Source: Reticulascus tulasneorum | Lineage: Eukaryota; Ascomycota; Sordariomycetes; Glomerellales; Reticulascaceae | NCBI GenBank assembly: GCA_001557505.1 | Contig: LSAX01000001.1 | Location: 3,596,001-3,660,000, forward strand | Direction of reading: 5' to 3' | DNA: 64,000 nt | Shown: piece by piece, positions 33,406-43,892 of the stretch | Position numbering within the stretch: position 1 is the first letter of the stretch | How the letters are laid out: each line of letters opens with the position of its first letter | The notes under the pieces: generated by a model | What the model saw: the letters and a program-made list of their open reading frames with translations, nothing else | What the model was told of the DNA's origin: nothing | Databases searched by the model: none | Translations under genes and position numbers: made by a program

Positions 33406-33880
33406 TGATGGTGTAAACATGGACGGATATCGCTCGACACTGATCCTTTCATACCAACTGCATAACGACTCATGATTTTACGGCCATACTTTCTACGCGA
33501 GTATAGTGCCACTCCATTCTTACCGTTTTTGTTCGGCTTAGCATCGAAGGCTGGGATATGCGGACGGATGGATCGTCTTCGATTCAGGACATAAAGGCGC
33601 AAGGTAGCCTTCCTTAAACATGTACTATCAGAACATTTTACTTTGTCAATACATAGATGCATCGTTACATAATTACATCATGCTACGGTGTGACTAGCAG
33701 GCCTGGCTCGGTCACAGATATTTGTACCATGGCAGAATCTGTTTAAGAACGAGAAATTGTAAATACAGCACGCTGAAGTAAAGCATGATCTATTTCTTCT
33801 GAGCAAGGTATCGTGACCCCTAGAAGCCAACTAATCCAGTGCCTACTCGTACATCCTATTAAGACAAATCTCCCCGTCCT
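33406..33880. other. Convergent 3' intergenic region
   Basis: Between the stop codons of the cysteine-rich protein gene (+) and RPT1 (-). AT-rich near 33600-33800; nothing else is seen. Confidence 0.5.
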
Positions 33881-35354
33881 CTAATTGTACTGCATGTAGC
33901 TTGCGGTAGAGTTGAATTTCAAGTTGGCCTTGATGACCTTGTCCACCGCGCTGAGGAAGTCCTTCTCGGAAGCAACCTTTCTCCTGGCTCGAATGGCGAA
34001 CATGCCCGCCTCTGTGCAGACACTTCGGAGCTCAGCACCTGTTGCGTTGGGGCAGAGACGGGAGATCAGCTCCCATCGGATGTCTCGCTCAACCGACATA
34101 CTCTTCGCGTGAATGCGGAGAATGTTGGCTCGTCCCTCCAGATCTGGTAGAGAGAATTCAATTTTGCGATCAATACGGCCGGGCCTCATCAGGGCAGGGT
34201 CGAGAGTTGACGGTCTGTTCGTGGCGAACATGACTTTGATATTTCCTCGGGCGTCAAAACCATCCAGCTGCGTGATCAACTCCAGCATGGTTCTCTGGAC
34301 TTCGTTGTCTCCACCTGCACCATCGTCGAAACGAGCTCCGCCAATAGCGTCGATTTCGTCAAAGAAGATGATGCAAGCCTTCTTCGTCCGTGCCATCTCG
34401 AAGAGCTCACGAACCATTCTTGCTCCCTCACCAACATACTTCTGCACCAGCTCGCTACCGATGACACGAATGAAAGTGGCATCCGTTCTGTTTGCGACCG
34501 CTCGAGCACAGAGCGTCTTACCGGTACCAGGAGGACCGTACAGAAGAGCGCCCTTCGGCGGGTCGATGCCAAGGGCGACGAATCGTTCGGGGGAGAGCAA
34601 CGGCATCTCCACGACCTCGCGCAGCTTCTCGACCTGCTCTTTGCATCCACCAACATCCCCGTATGTTACGTCAGGCTTCTCTTCGACTGTCATCATGGTA
34701 ACGCTGGCATCGATCTTTGGCGGTAGGGGGAGCAGAATCTGGTACTTGTTGCGGTCGACGCCCACGCGCATGCCTTCCTCGATATCCGTCGGACTGACTC
34801 GATCTCCTAGTTGTACGACGAATTTGGCAATTTGCTTGACGTTAATGACATACTTGCTCTTCGAATCGTCCTTGTCGTCCGGGATTATCTTCGTACATCG
34901 TGCCACTTGCAGCGGTTGTTCCTCTGACATGCGTTGTCGGTCGGCCGCCACGTCCCAGAGGTGCGGTGGTGCAAGACCAGTGTCCGATTCCTATTGATCT
35001 TAGTCAGGGTGCATCGACAGCTTGGTATTTGTCAGTCATACCTTGACACCTATCTTTTCATCCACGCTTGTCTGCTTCTCCTTAATTTGTTGTTCCAGCT
35101 TCTTGATGGAGGCTCCATATGGCGCGGCGCCGTAGGTCTTCAGGACCTGAATATCTCTAGTCGGTGTTAAACGCCTGCAAAACAGCTAGAGGATAGGAGT
35201 TAGGCCATACTCGTCTGTCAAAGGCGTAATCTTCTTCTCTTCTATTTCGTCGTCGGCAAACTCCTTCTTGTATTTCTCCCAATTTTGGCCGGTGGCAGAA
35301 GGCTACAATCGTTAGCGACGGATCCGAGAATCAGCAGAGTAGGGGCCTAACCAT
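33881..35354 (-). CDS. RPT1: 26S proteasome regulatory ATPase subunit Rpt1
   Basis: Exons 35354-35352, 35302-35211, 35156-35042 and 34990-33881 give 439 residues. Rpt1 is one of six AAA ATPases in the base of the 19S particle; it unfolds ubiquitinated substrates. Motifs: N-terminal coiled coil ([11 protein letters not shown]), [20 protein letters not shown]-fold region, DVGGCKEQ, Walker A GPPGTGKT, Walker B IIFFDEID, the second region of homology [16 protein letters not shown], and the Rpt1-specific ending ASYMQYN. The first coding exon is the ATG alone, followed directly by a GTTAGG donor; the next exon supplies [15 protein letters not shown]. The gene is divergent from CCT4 with about 455 nt between start codons. 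Confidence 0.95.
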
Positions 35355-35809
35355 GATGGAGGAGAGAAGGACTAGGTGTCCAGGTACCGAGATTGCGGAA
35401 AGCTCTGACGATGAGAGGACACAAGAAGCAGGCAGATGTGAAAAGAGAAGCGCTGAAGGTCAAAGATGATTTCGTCGCGTTGATCCGGGGATGTGTGTCT
35501 GAAGGTGAACAACGATGGAAGATGGCTCCGTAATCCAAGTTGCCTTGAGCTTCTAGCACGGGCCACAGCTGCGAGGCTGATAATCCGCTAAGCTCATTGG
35601 GGCAAAGCCAAACAGTGCACCCCGGCCCTGGAACAACCCAACGGCCGCTGAAAAATATCCCACCGCTAGGTCACCAAAAAAGTGGCGGGCAGGGTCGAAG
35701 GCTACAGCAGAATACCTACCCCAAGCTACAACTCCAGCTGCAGATAACAGACTTTCAGTTCTAGTCACCTCATTACTCTCCTAGATACCAGGTCTCAACT
35801 CTAGCCATT
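35355..35809. promoter_or_regulatory. Shared divergent promoter of RPT1 and CCT4
   Basis: 455 nt between start codons of a proteasome ATPase and a chaperonin subunit. I found no exact proteasome control element (GGTGGCAAA) in it. A bidirectional promoter is inferred only from spacing. Confidence 0.5.
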
Positions 35810-37577
35810 ATGTCTGTCTCTGCAGTAGGCGCCGGTATGTCGGCAAATACCACGTTCAGAGTACGTCCTGAAGCTCCAGAAAGCTGCTTCAAGAGCTCCA
35901 GCTGACAAACTTCCAGGACAAGGAGAAGCCGATGGCAGTTCGGTCTTCCAATATTGTCGCTGCGAGAGGTAAGACAGTCAACTTCCAAACTATAAGTGAT
36001 ACAAAGACCTAATGCGCGCCTAGCTGTCGCCGATGCTATCAGAACATCCTTGGGACCTCGAGGAATGGACAAAATGATCCGGAGTGGTAGAGGAGAGACA
36101 ATAATCACAAACGATGGAAACACGATGCTGAAGAGCATGTCTGTCATGCACCCTACTGCCAAAATGCTTGTCAACCTGTCCGCTGCGCAAGATGTCGAAG
36201 CAGGAGACGGTACAACGTCAGTGGTAGTGATCTGCGGAAGCTTGCTCGGTGCCGCAGACAGACTGTTGTCAAAGGGAATCCACCCTTCAGTCATATCGGA
36301 GGCGTTTCAGAGAGCTGCGTCTGCAGCAGTGAAAGTTCTACACGACATGGCACAGCCCATCTCGTTGACAGATACGGCCGCGCTCCTCCAGGCAGCCAAC
36401 ACCTCGCTCTCTTCGAAGATTGTATCTCAGTACTCGAACCTCCTTGGACCTATGGCTGTCAACTCCGTGACGAGAACGATCGATCTGAAGACGGCGGATA
36501 ATGTTGACTTGAAGAATATCCGAATCGTGAAGAAGGTTGGCGGGACAATCGAGGACAGTGAACTGGTTGATGGCCTGGTTCTGACTCAACCAGTCCTTAA
36601 GGGAGCTGGAGGGCCAGTGAGAATGGAGAAGGCAAGGATTGGACTTATTCAATTCCAGCTGAGCCCTCCAAAGCCTGACGTAAGTGCCTACCTAGGTGAA
36701 GCAACAACTGGAGCAAATGCTAACCCCCTGATAGATGGAAAACACCATATCTGTAAACGACTACAGACAAATGGACAAGATCGTCAAGGAGGAACGACTT
36801 TACCTCCTTAACATGGTCAAGAAGATCAAGAAGGCAAAGTGCAATGTTCTCTTGATTCAAAAATCCATTCTTCGGGATGCTGTCAACGACCTATCACTCC
36901 ATTTCCTTTCGAAGCTCAATATTCTTACCGTCAAGGACATCGAGAGAGACGAGGTCGAGTTCATCTGCAAATCCACGGGCTGCAAACCCATCGCAGATGT
37001 CGACTCCTTCACCGAGGATAAGTTGGGCACGGCAGACCTCGTCGAGGAGGTCCAGTCCTCTGGCGCTAGAATGGTCAAGGTCATGGGCGCCAAGGCGACG
37101 GGCAAGACCGTCTCTGTAGTAGTACGCGGCGCGAACTCGCTCATTCTCGACGAGGCCGAGCGAAGTTTGCATGACGCTCACTGCGTTGTGCGCTGCCTCG
37201 TCAAGAAGAAGGCGCTGATCGCCGGTGGCGGTGCTCCTGAGATTGAAATCGCCGCCCAGCTGTCCAAACAGTCTCGCGAGTTGACGGGCACCGAAGCCAT
37301 CTGTTGGAAGGCGTTCGCCGATGCCATGGAGGTCATCCCCACCACTCTGGCTGAAAACGCTGGTCTGAACAGCATCAAGGTTGTCACGGAGTTGAGACAC
37401 AGACACGAGATGGGAGAGAAGAACGCAGGTGTCAGCATCAAGTCGGGTGGAGTGAATTCGAACATCGCAAAGGAAAATGTTCTCCAACCTCTGCTTGTGA
37501 GCACGAGCGCTATCGAGCTGGCGGCGGAGACGGTCAAGATGATTCTGAGAATAGATGACATTGCGCTGAGTAGATAG
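35810..37577 (+). CDS. CCT4: T-complex protein 1 subunit delta (CCT4)
   Basis: Exons 35810-35860, 35917-35968, 36024-36679 and 36735-37577 give 533 residues, the usual length. CCT4 is one of eight subunits of the cytosolic chaperonin TRiC, which folds actin and tubulin. Motifs: TCP-1 signature [13 protein letters not shown] at residues 41-53, [22 protein letters not shown] with the catalytic Asp, and [13 protein letters not shown] near the C-terminus. The order and the sequence around [13 protein letters not shown] fit the delta subunit. All three introns have good donors (GTACGT, GTAAGA, GTAAGT) and YAG acceptors. Confidence 0.95.
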
Positions 37578-37919
37578 GAGATATGATATCCCAGTTATGA
37601 TCATGTATATTATGGGCAAGACTGCGCGGTGGTGTAGACAACTTTCTTCCACCGAGCGAGTAATAAATCATCCCACCCCAAGGTATTTGACCTGTATATT
37701 CGAAGTAGCTCAGCACGGAAACATTGAAGTGCATTGCAGTGAGTATTGCAGTGCATATTGCAGTGAATATGTAGCAGAAATATAGAATATTCATTAATCC
37801 TTTGCTACGCCTGTTTTGTTTGGTAATATTACACGATTAGACAGTCCTGCGCCAAAATTCCTGCGGCCGTACGTAATGTAGGACCAGCTATTCCCAGAAC
37901 GCTGTGGGAGTTAACGTGG
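37578..37919. other. Convergent intergenic region with short tandem repeat
   Basis: Between the stop codons of CCT4 (+) and the ARS2-like gene (-). AT-rich, with a short tandem repeat listed separately. No gene is seen. Confidence 0.5.
37723..37765. repeat. ATTGCAGTG short tandem repeat
   Basis: The nonamer ATTGCAGTG starts at 37733, 37745 and 37757, 12 nt apart, and a variant ATTGAAGTG starts at 37723. It lies in the AT-rich spacer between two convergent genes. Function unknown. Confidence 0.75.
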
Positions 37920-40750
37920 CTAGTAGTTCAACTCTCCACCACCGCCACCAGCAACATGGTCCAAATCCTCATAGCTCTTAAGGCTTCGCCCCTGAACAGC
38001 CTCTCGAGGACCAACAGCTGCCCCTCCAGCAGCTCCGTCTCCCCATTTGCCGCCGCCACTGCCCCCCCGGCCTCTTCCGCCCATACCACCATTATCCCAT
38101 CTTGGATTTGGTCGTCTGTCATAGGGGCCGGTTCGGTACTGACCACCCCGACCTCCGCCCATCCCACCTCGCCGAATTGGCCCTGCACCACGGTCGTCCC
38201 CAGCAGGATTCCATCCTCCAGCTTGCATTGGATGGCCACCCATGAAGGCAGGCGGAAACCCACCCGGGGGCATTGGAAACCCTGGGATTGGCATCATATT
38301 CATGGCGAAATTCTGTAAGTTGAATCCACGTGGAGTTCCGGTGGCAGACTGGCCGTTAGCAGGAGGGAAGTGGCCATTAGAGTTGGCATCAGTTCGAGAT
38401 GGAGCGATATGAGCTGGATCCATAACGTAGGCGTTGATGAGTTCAAACTGTATATGTTGTTAGCAGAGCCTCTGGAAGAGATAAGAAGGGCCACCTGCTT
38501 CTTGCGAGATGCTTTCAAGCCACTCTACGTGACGCTTCTCGACATGCTTTCGCCAAAAGTGGTCCTCCTTGAAGAGTTTTGCACAATCCGGAACTTTGCA
38601 GCGCCACTTATGCTCATCCTCTTGCTTGACGAACTTGATGAGCTCTTCGTTAAGCCCAGCCTCCACCGGCTTGCCTCCAAGCTTACGAAGATCGACGGAG
38701 TCTGGCTCCAGAATTTGCATGATCTTATCCTCGAATGTCTTTACCCAGTTGAACGCGCGGAGCAACTGCTGCTCTGCTTTCCCCGTTGCGCTGCGGAACT
38801 TCTTCTCACCCTCTGTCGGTTCGCCATCGGCATCATCTCCGGCTTCGTTACGCTTCTTGCCGGGGAACACCTCACCATTAGCGCTAGCCTGCGCAACGGC
38901 TTTGGCGGCGGTTGAGAGGGTGCTTCTGGGGCGACGAAGATGGCCGCCAGGACACTTGCGCGTGAGTTCGTGAATAGAATCGCTCTCGAAAACACAGAAA
39001 AAGCAGAAGTTGAAAACCCGTCGCAGGTACTCAATCATCAGATCCAGCTGCTTCTTTTTCACTAGTAGCTCATCATCGTCGGTCTCGTCCTCATCAACAG
39101 CACCCTCTTCTTCTTCCTCGTCCTCTTCGATCACCTCGTTCTCCTCGCCTTCATCCATAGCCTCGTCCATGTCAAGAACACGTTCCTTCTTGACCTTTTG
39201 CTTAGACGATACTTCGGCCGGCTGAAGGCGGCCCTGACTTTTAAGATCGTCGACGCGTTCCTCAATCTTCAGAATGGCATTGAAATCAGAACCAAAGTCC
39301 TCCTCAAACTTGTTGACTAGTCGTTGGACAAGCGTGAGATCCTTCTCTACTCGTTCTGGAGCGGAGAAGAGATCCCAGAGTGCCTTCTTTCGAGGATGAA
39401 CTGGCGGGTTATGGACGCCAACATGGCACACAAAATCACCGCGCACTTCATCTTTGACCGTCTTTCCGTTGATGGCCTCGAGAGCTTTGTCCGCGGTAGA
39501 AACAACCACTGGGGATTTTAACGGCAGTTCGCCTTCGTCGTCCTTAGGGTCGGAGCGGTCCACAATAGCCGGCGCTGCGTCCGATGACGGATGGAGCATG
39601 ACCCATCCTATTCGATGATAGCGCTTGCTCGGGTTTGGATCTGACAAGGAGAGCCACTTGAAACCCCCTTCTTCCTCGCCCAGGTGTTCCTTACAAAAGG
39701 ACTCAAGATTTTGTCTGCTGACATGGGGCGCAATTGTCTTGATGAGCAAAGTCGGCTGAAAGAGGTTCTCATCCCGGATGTCGGCGCCATTCGCCGGAAC
39801 GAGATCTCCAACTCCTAGGATCTCATTTGCTGCTGTGGCCTCTCCTTCCTCTTTCTCAATAAGACCGCCTAAGCCATTGCTCTCGCTCTTCGGCATGCCT
39901 TCCAATGAGAACTCATCGAAGGTTCCGGATTCGAGATCCTGCTCCCACTGGTTATAAGCGCCTCGACGGAACTCATTGAGTTGTTGTCGGAAGCCATCTC
40001 GAATTTCTGGAACGTATCTCTCACGGAACCACTGCTCTTTCTTATGCTCGCCGACGAAAGTTCGCGCCATTTTGGCCTGAAGCTCCTCTTTGTAGGAATC
40101 ATAGGCGGCTTGGATCTTGGCCTTTTCCTTTTCCCGCTCTTCTTGTACTTCTCGCGGGCCCCGCACACGTTCAGGTTCCCGTCTTCGGCCTGTTCGCTGA
40201 CGCTCCTTTTCTTCTTTGATCTTCTCGTTCATCCTCCACCATTCACCAAAGTAGGAAAAGCCGACTTGATAAGGAAGCTTGACGGGATCTGCAAGAGGAT
40301 TGACAGTAACTTGAGGTGCGGCTACGCCATTGTCCTGTCCAGGCACATAGCGATCGATATTTGCCGGGGGTGACCCAATTCGACGAGACCGATCATCTCT
40401 ATCGCGGGCACCACCATATTCCTCGCGTCCACCACGTGCTCTTGGTTCGTAACGATCCACCTGAGCGGGTGATCGGGAGCGGCGTCTGTCTCTATCTCGG
40501 CGATCATGGCCTGTAATACTCGGGAGTAAGCAATTGAAATTTAGAAGTCAAATGGATTGGGCGCAATTCCACACGAAATGCTGGCCAAGTGCAAGCTTGT
40601 GGAAACAAGACCTTGGATATACGCACCAGGAGAACGACCACGGTAAAAGGTATCGACACGCTCCTCCTTGCTTCTCGAATCATCGCGGCCGCTCCAGGCT
40701 CTGTCACCTGGAGAGCGAGCCGCGGAGTCTCTGTAAGGATACGAATCCAT
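37920..40750 (-). CDS. ARS2/SERRATE-type RNA-processing protein
   Basis: Exons 40750-40627, 40510-38499 and 38447-37920 give 887 residues. ARS2 (SERRATE in plants, Pir2 in S. pombe) links the nuclear cap-binding complex to RNA processing and decay. Order: N-terminal Arg/Asp/Ser-rich region, VGFSYFGEWWRMNEKI near residue 90 (SERRATE/ARS2 N-terminal domain), KMARTFVGEHKKEQWFRERY, acidic linker, RRVFNFCFFCVFES, and a C2H2-type zinc finger CKVPDCAKLFKEDHFWRKHVEKRH. The last exon begins FELINAYVMDPAHIAPSR and ends in a Gly-rich RGG-type tail. Intron 2 appears to be of the GC-AG class (see findings); the alternative GT donor one frame away would give a stop. Likely nuclear. Confidence 0.9.
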
Positions 40751-41459
40751 CTTGTTCGAATGAGGTAGCCTAACCAGTTTCGTGTGGCGTCTTGGGGCCG
40801 CAATGGTCAATTATAAATCGGATCGGGCGGCCGCTTTCGCTTGCTTGTTAGGTGATGCCAGGAGCCTGCTTGAGTGAAGTGGAGATGGAGAGCCTGTTTG
40901 GCGACATGCTTGCGGTTAGAGAAATCATTCTGAAAAGTGATTGAAGGAAAAGAGTCAAGAATAAGAGGGTAGCAACAAGAGGAATGATCGCCGGAGGGTA
41001 AATAAATAGAGGAATGAGCCCAATTGCCCAGGCAAACAGAAGAGAAGAGAAAGGCGGGTAGGTCTGGTAGTGTAGTAGAGGGAGGTGGACAACAAACGAG
41101 GCGGATGGGAGGATGTGAGGAGATGGGCTAACAGGAGCAATGAAGAGGATGAAGATGGAGAGAATTTGCGATTTGCGGCCAAAAAAGTGTGATGGGAAAC
41201 GGTAGAACGAACTATTTGGATTGCGAGGACACACACCTCGACGATGAAGATCTCGTGCTTCAAACTGCAGCACCTCGCGTGTGCTGGTTGAGGATGAAGC
41301 AGAAAGAGAGGAGGCTGAACAAAAGCCGTAGGTGGACGGGAAAGGAAAGTTACCCCGAAACCAGGAGCTTCTTGAAAGGGCTAGCTTAGGATGGCTAAAC
41401 TTCGGCATCTAGGTCCTTACGCAACCGGATCATGAAAACAGTGCCCGCTGTATCACCTG

Positions 41460-41635
41460 GATATTCAAGCACCTAGCTATTCATGGAAATACTACGTGGA
41501 TATATGGTAAAATATTAAGATATTCAAGCAGCGATTCATGGGAATATTACAGTGAATACATCGTAGAATATCAAGATACTCAAATAGCTATTCATAGGAA
41601 TACTGAAGTCAATATACTAGTGAGTATATATTAGT
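41460..41635. repeat. Degenerate ~57 bp tandem repeat, three copies
   Basis: Copies begin with GATATTCAAG at 41460 and 41519 and GATACTCAAA at 41575. Each continues with a TATTCATGGGAATACT-like block. Periods are 59 and 56 nt. Copies are diverged, and related GATATTCA-like words recur up to about 41920. Confidence 0.65.
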
Positions 41636-42148
41636 GATCAGAATACTCGATAACTTCCTATACTATCTTTCACAAACTTTCCAAAGGAAAGTTGCCTGTA
41701 ACTAGGCGACAATGTAATATGTATCTGCCATCTTTTCATCTCACCAGTTATGTAAACTGGCGCTGTTCTTTACAGCCCACTTGCTACGGTACTTACATCC
41801 CTACTTTTTAGGTACGTGACAATTCTTCTTGCTGTTGCTACTAGATTTGACCTAATATTTCTATTTACCATAATATTAAGTGAGTATTATAGTGCACCTG
41901 CGAAATATCAAGGTATTCATATGAGTTCCGCATTGCCTAACAAGGGGCCTTCCGACTAAACACCGCCTCTGACGGCACCAAATGGATTCCCTTTTGTTTT
42001 ATCACTAGTGCTAGTAGATGGGTACCGAGGCATCTACTTAGATGTATGCAGAAACATGCAAATACTACAGTACGCATTTGTTCTGGAGCAGGGAGCTTTG
42101 CGCACGATCTGCCTCTTTTGAGAAATGAAGCGACATCTGCTTGTACTC

Positions 42149-42177
42149 CATATACCCACCATATACCCACCATATAG
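42149..42177. repeat. CATATACCCAC direct repeat
   Basis: Two full copies of the 11 nt unit at 42149 and 42160, and a third partial copy CATATA at 42171. Short simple tandem repeat in the AT-rich island. Confidence 0.7.
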
Positions 42178-42806
42178 TAACTCACATGTAAGTCTCTGGA
42201 TGTTTTGTGCAGACTGTTAAGTCTAATCTTGTCCTCCTGGAAGAAGACACGAGTAAAGGGGGCGTGGGGATTGTCAACTGAGCCTAAACTGCAGAGCCGT
42301 AACCTCGTCGAATCTCTCACAGGACTATAGATATGTAGCAATGGGTAAGCCAGGACGCTAACAAGAAGAGTGTATTGCTAGGATTAGAATACAGAAAGCC
42401 AAGCAGTCGTCTAACTACATCGTCACGCCTTTATGCTCTAGCAGATTTTCTCAGAGATAACTTTCTACGAGAAAGTTCTACTATCCTATGGGATGTGGGG
42501 CTTCACGGAGATCCCTATTCAGTACCGCTGATACGTGAAGCTTCATGGTGGTGACGATTCAGGACCGCTGGTATATGAACTTTTCGTTAGAGAAAGGTTA
42601 TAAGAAACCACGGTACGCTTACAACATCTGGATTTATAAGTCAGTATATAGTCAAAGAAACCTGCCATTATGAACAGGATACGGGGTCCTTCGTAAGTAT
42701 TGTATCAAAACTTTTGTCTTGGGTCATGGTGTGTTCTGCAGACGCAGAAACAAGAACATAATACGGCTCACGATTTACATCAATACTGCCTCAGGCGGGT
42801 CCAAAC

Positions 42807-43892
42807 ATGGGTTCTCCGACCATATCGTCGCGGTCCTGGCTTGAACTGCGCGGCATTTCAAACCTTTGGTCTCGAATATTTCACCGCATACCACCCGTCA
42901 CCGGCGCTACGGGTGATCTCAGACTACCTGCCGAGATTATTTTGTTGATTCTCGAGCGTCTTCCGAAGGTATCTGTACTGTCCTTTGCCATAACTTGCAA
43001 GACCTTCCACTCTCTGTGTTTTCCCCAGTCTCCCGACTTAGACGCATCTGCCAGGGAAGATTTTCTCCTTCTGTTGGAGAAGGACATTGAAAAGCTTTAC
43101 TTTTGCTTTTCATGCACACAGCTGCATGCCTGGCGTGATACCAAGGGCCCAAGTGCCTGGGACAGTTATCAGCTTCACATTTGGGATGGTGCATGCAAGC
43201 CGGCTAACAGGATTCGGTTTTGGAATGAAAAGACTATCAGATATCATCATGCCCGACTGGTAATGAACCGTCATTTCTTTGGACCAGCGCATGGCTTGTC
43301 AATAGGCAAGCTAGAAACAGATACGAACACGATTAACCGGGGATACGATGTATCACTTCGGCAGAGCTGGCGGGCTCGAATCATCGAGGACGAGCTCTTT
43401 CTATGCGCAGTTTCTTCGATGTCTCAAGCTCGGGGTGATGGCAGAAAACTGAGGGCATGGATTGACCAACGCCATCAAAAGTTATGCCAGCATATAAACA
43501 TGCATATCGAGTTGCCATCGCGCTTGGAGTGCCGTGCTCCTGAGCTAGCGCAAGATTCATCTATCCCAAGAAGCTACTTCAGACCATGCGACGGAGTCGT
43601 CAGATCCTGTCGCGTTTGCCTAACCGACTACTTGGTTACGATCAAGGGGGAAGCTGAAAATAAAGGCTGGACGGTCATGATTGTTTCTTTTTACAGGCTT
43701 GGAAAATGCCGCACACCACTTGACGGTGACTGGGATGTCATGAGCAACTTCACTGCGCGCCTGATGCCCCGATACGTGATGTGCGGGCCGGGAATGGTGG
43801 GAGAGAAATGGAGTCAGGACGACGAGGCTGTTATATTTCCAACAGAACGGTATTGGGTTGCCAATTCGGGCCTGGCCAATGAATCTCTTTAG
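42807..43892 (+). CDS. F-box domain protein
   Basis: Single exon, 361 residues. An F-box lies at about residues 36-72: DLRLPAEIILLILERLPKVSVLSFAITCKTF. It is followed by a short cysteine motif FCFSCTQLHAW, common in Pezizomycotina F-box proteins, and a second CXXC (SCRVCLTDY) near residue 270. F-box proteins recruit substrates to SCF ubiquitin ligases through Skp1; no substrate-binding repeats (WD40, LRR) are visible, so the target is unknown. It sits alone in an AT-rich, repeat-containing island, in contrast with its housekeeping neighbours, which suggests a fast-evolving accessory gene. The start is the ATG at 42807, 150 nt after a TATA-rich stretch. Confidence 0.8.
   Translation: MGSPTISSRSWLELRGISNLWSRIFHRIPPVTGATGDLRLPAEIILLILERLPKVSVLSFAITCKTFHSLCFPQSPDLDASAREDFLLLLEKDIEKLYFCFSCTQLHAWRDTKGPSAWDSYQLHIWDGACKPANRIRFWNEKTIRYHHARLVMNRHFFGPAHGLSIGKLETDTNTINRGYDVSLRQSWRARIIEDELFLCAVSSMSQARGDGRKLRAWIDQRHQKLCQHINMHIELPSRLECRAPELAQDSSIPRSYFRPCDGVVRSCRVCLTDYLVTIKGEAENKGWTVMIVSFYRLGKCRTPLDGDWDVMSNFTARLMPRYVMCGPGMVGEKWSQDDEAVIFPTERYWVANSGLANESL

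Larger units (their letters stand above)
40751..42806. other. 2 kb AT-rich intergenic island with CT-rich leader of the ARS2 gene
   Basis: The left part (about 40870-41200) is purine-rich on this strand, that is, a pyrimidine-rich leader for the leftward ARS2 gene. It contains an open frame of 186 codons on the minus strand (40848-41408), Leu/Ser/Phe/Pro-rich and therefore probably a product of CT bias. From about 41450 the DNA is AT-rich with degenerate repeats. No transposase, reverse transcriptase or terminal inverted repeats are seen. Confidence 0.5.

Noticed and set aside
38406..38494. Alternative GT-AG intron in the ARS2 gene joining 38495 to 38405
   Set aside because: It is in frame but deletes the FELINAYVMDP segment expected in the family and ignores the well-placed GCTAAC branch and TACAG acceptor.
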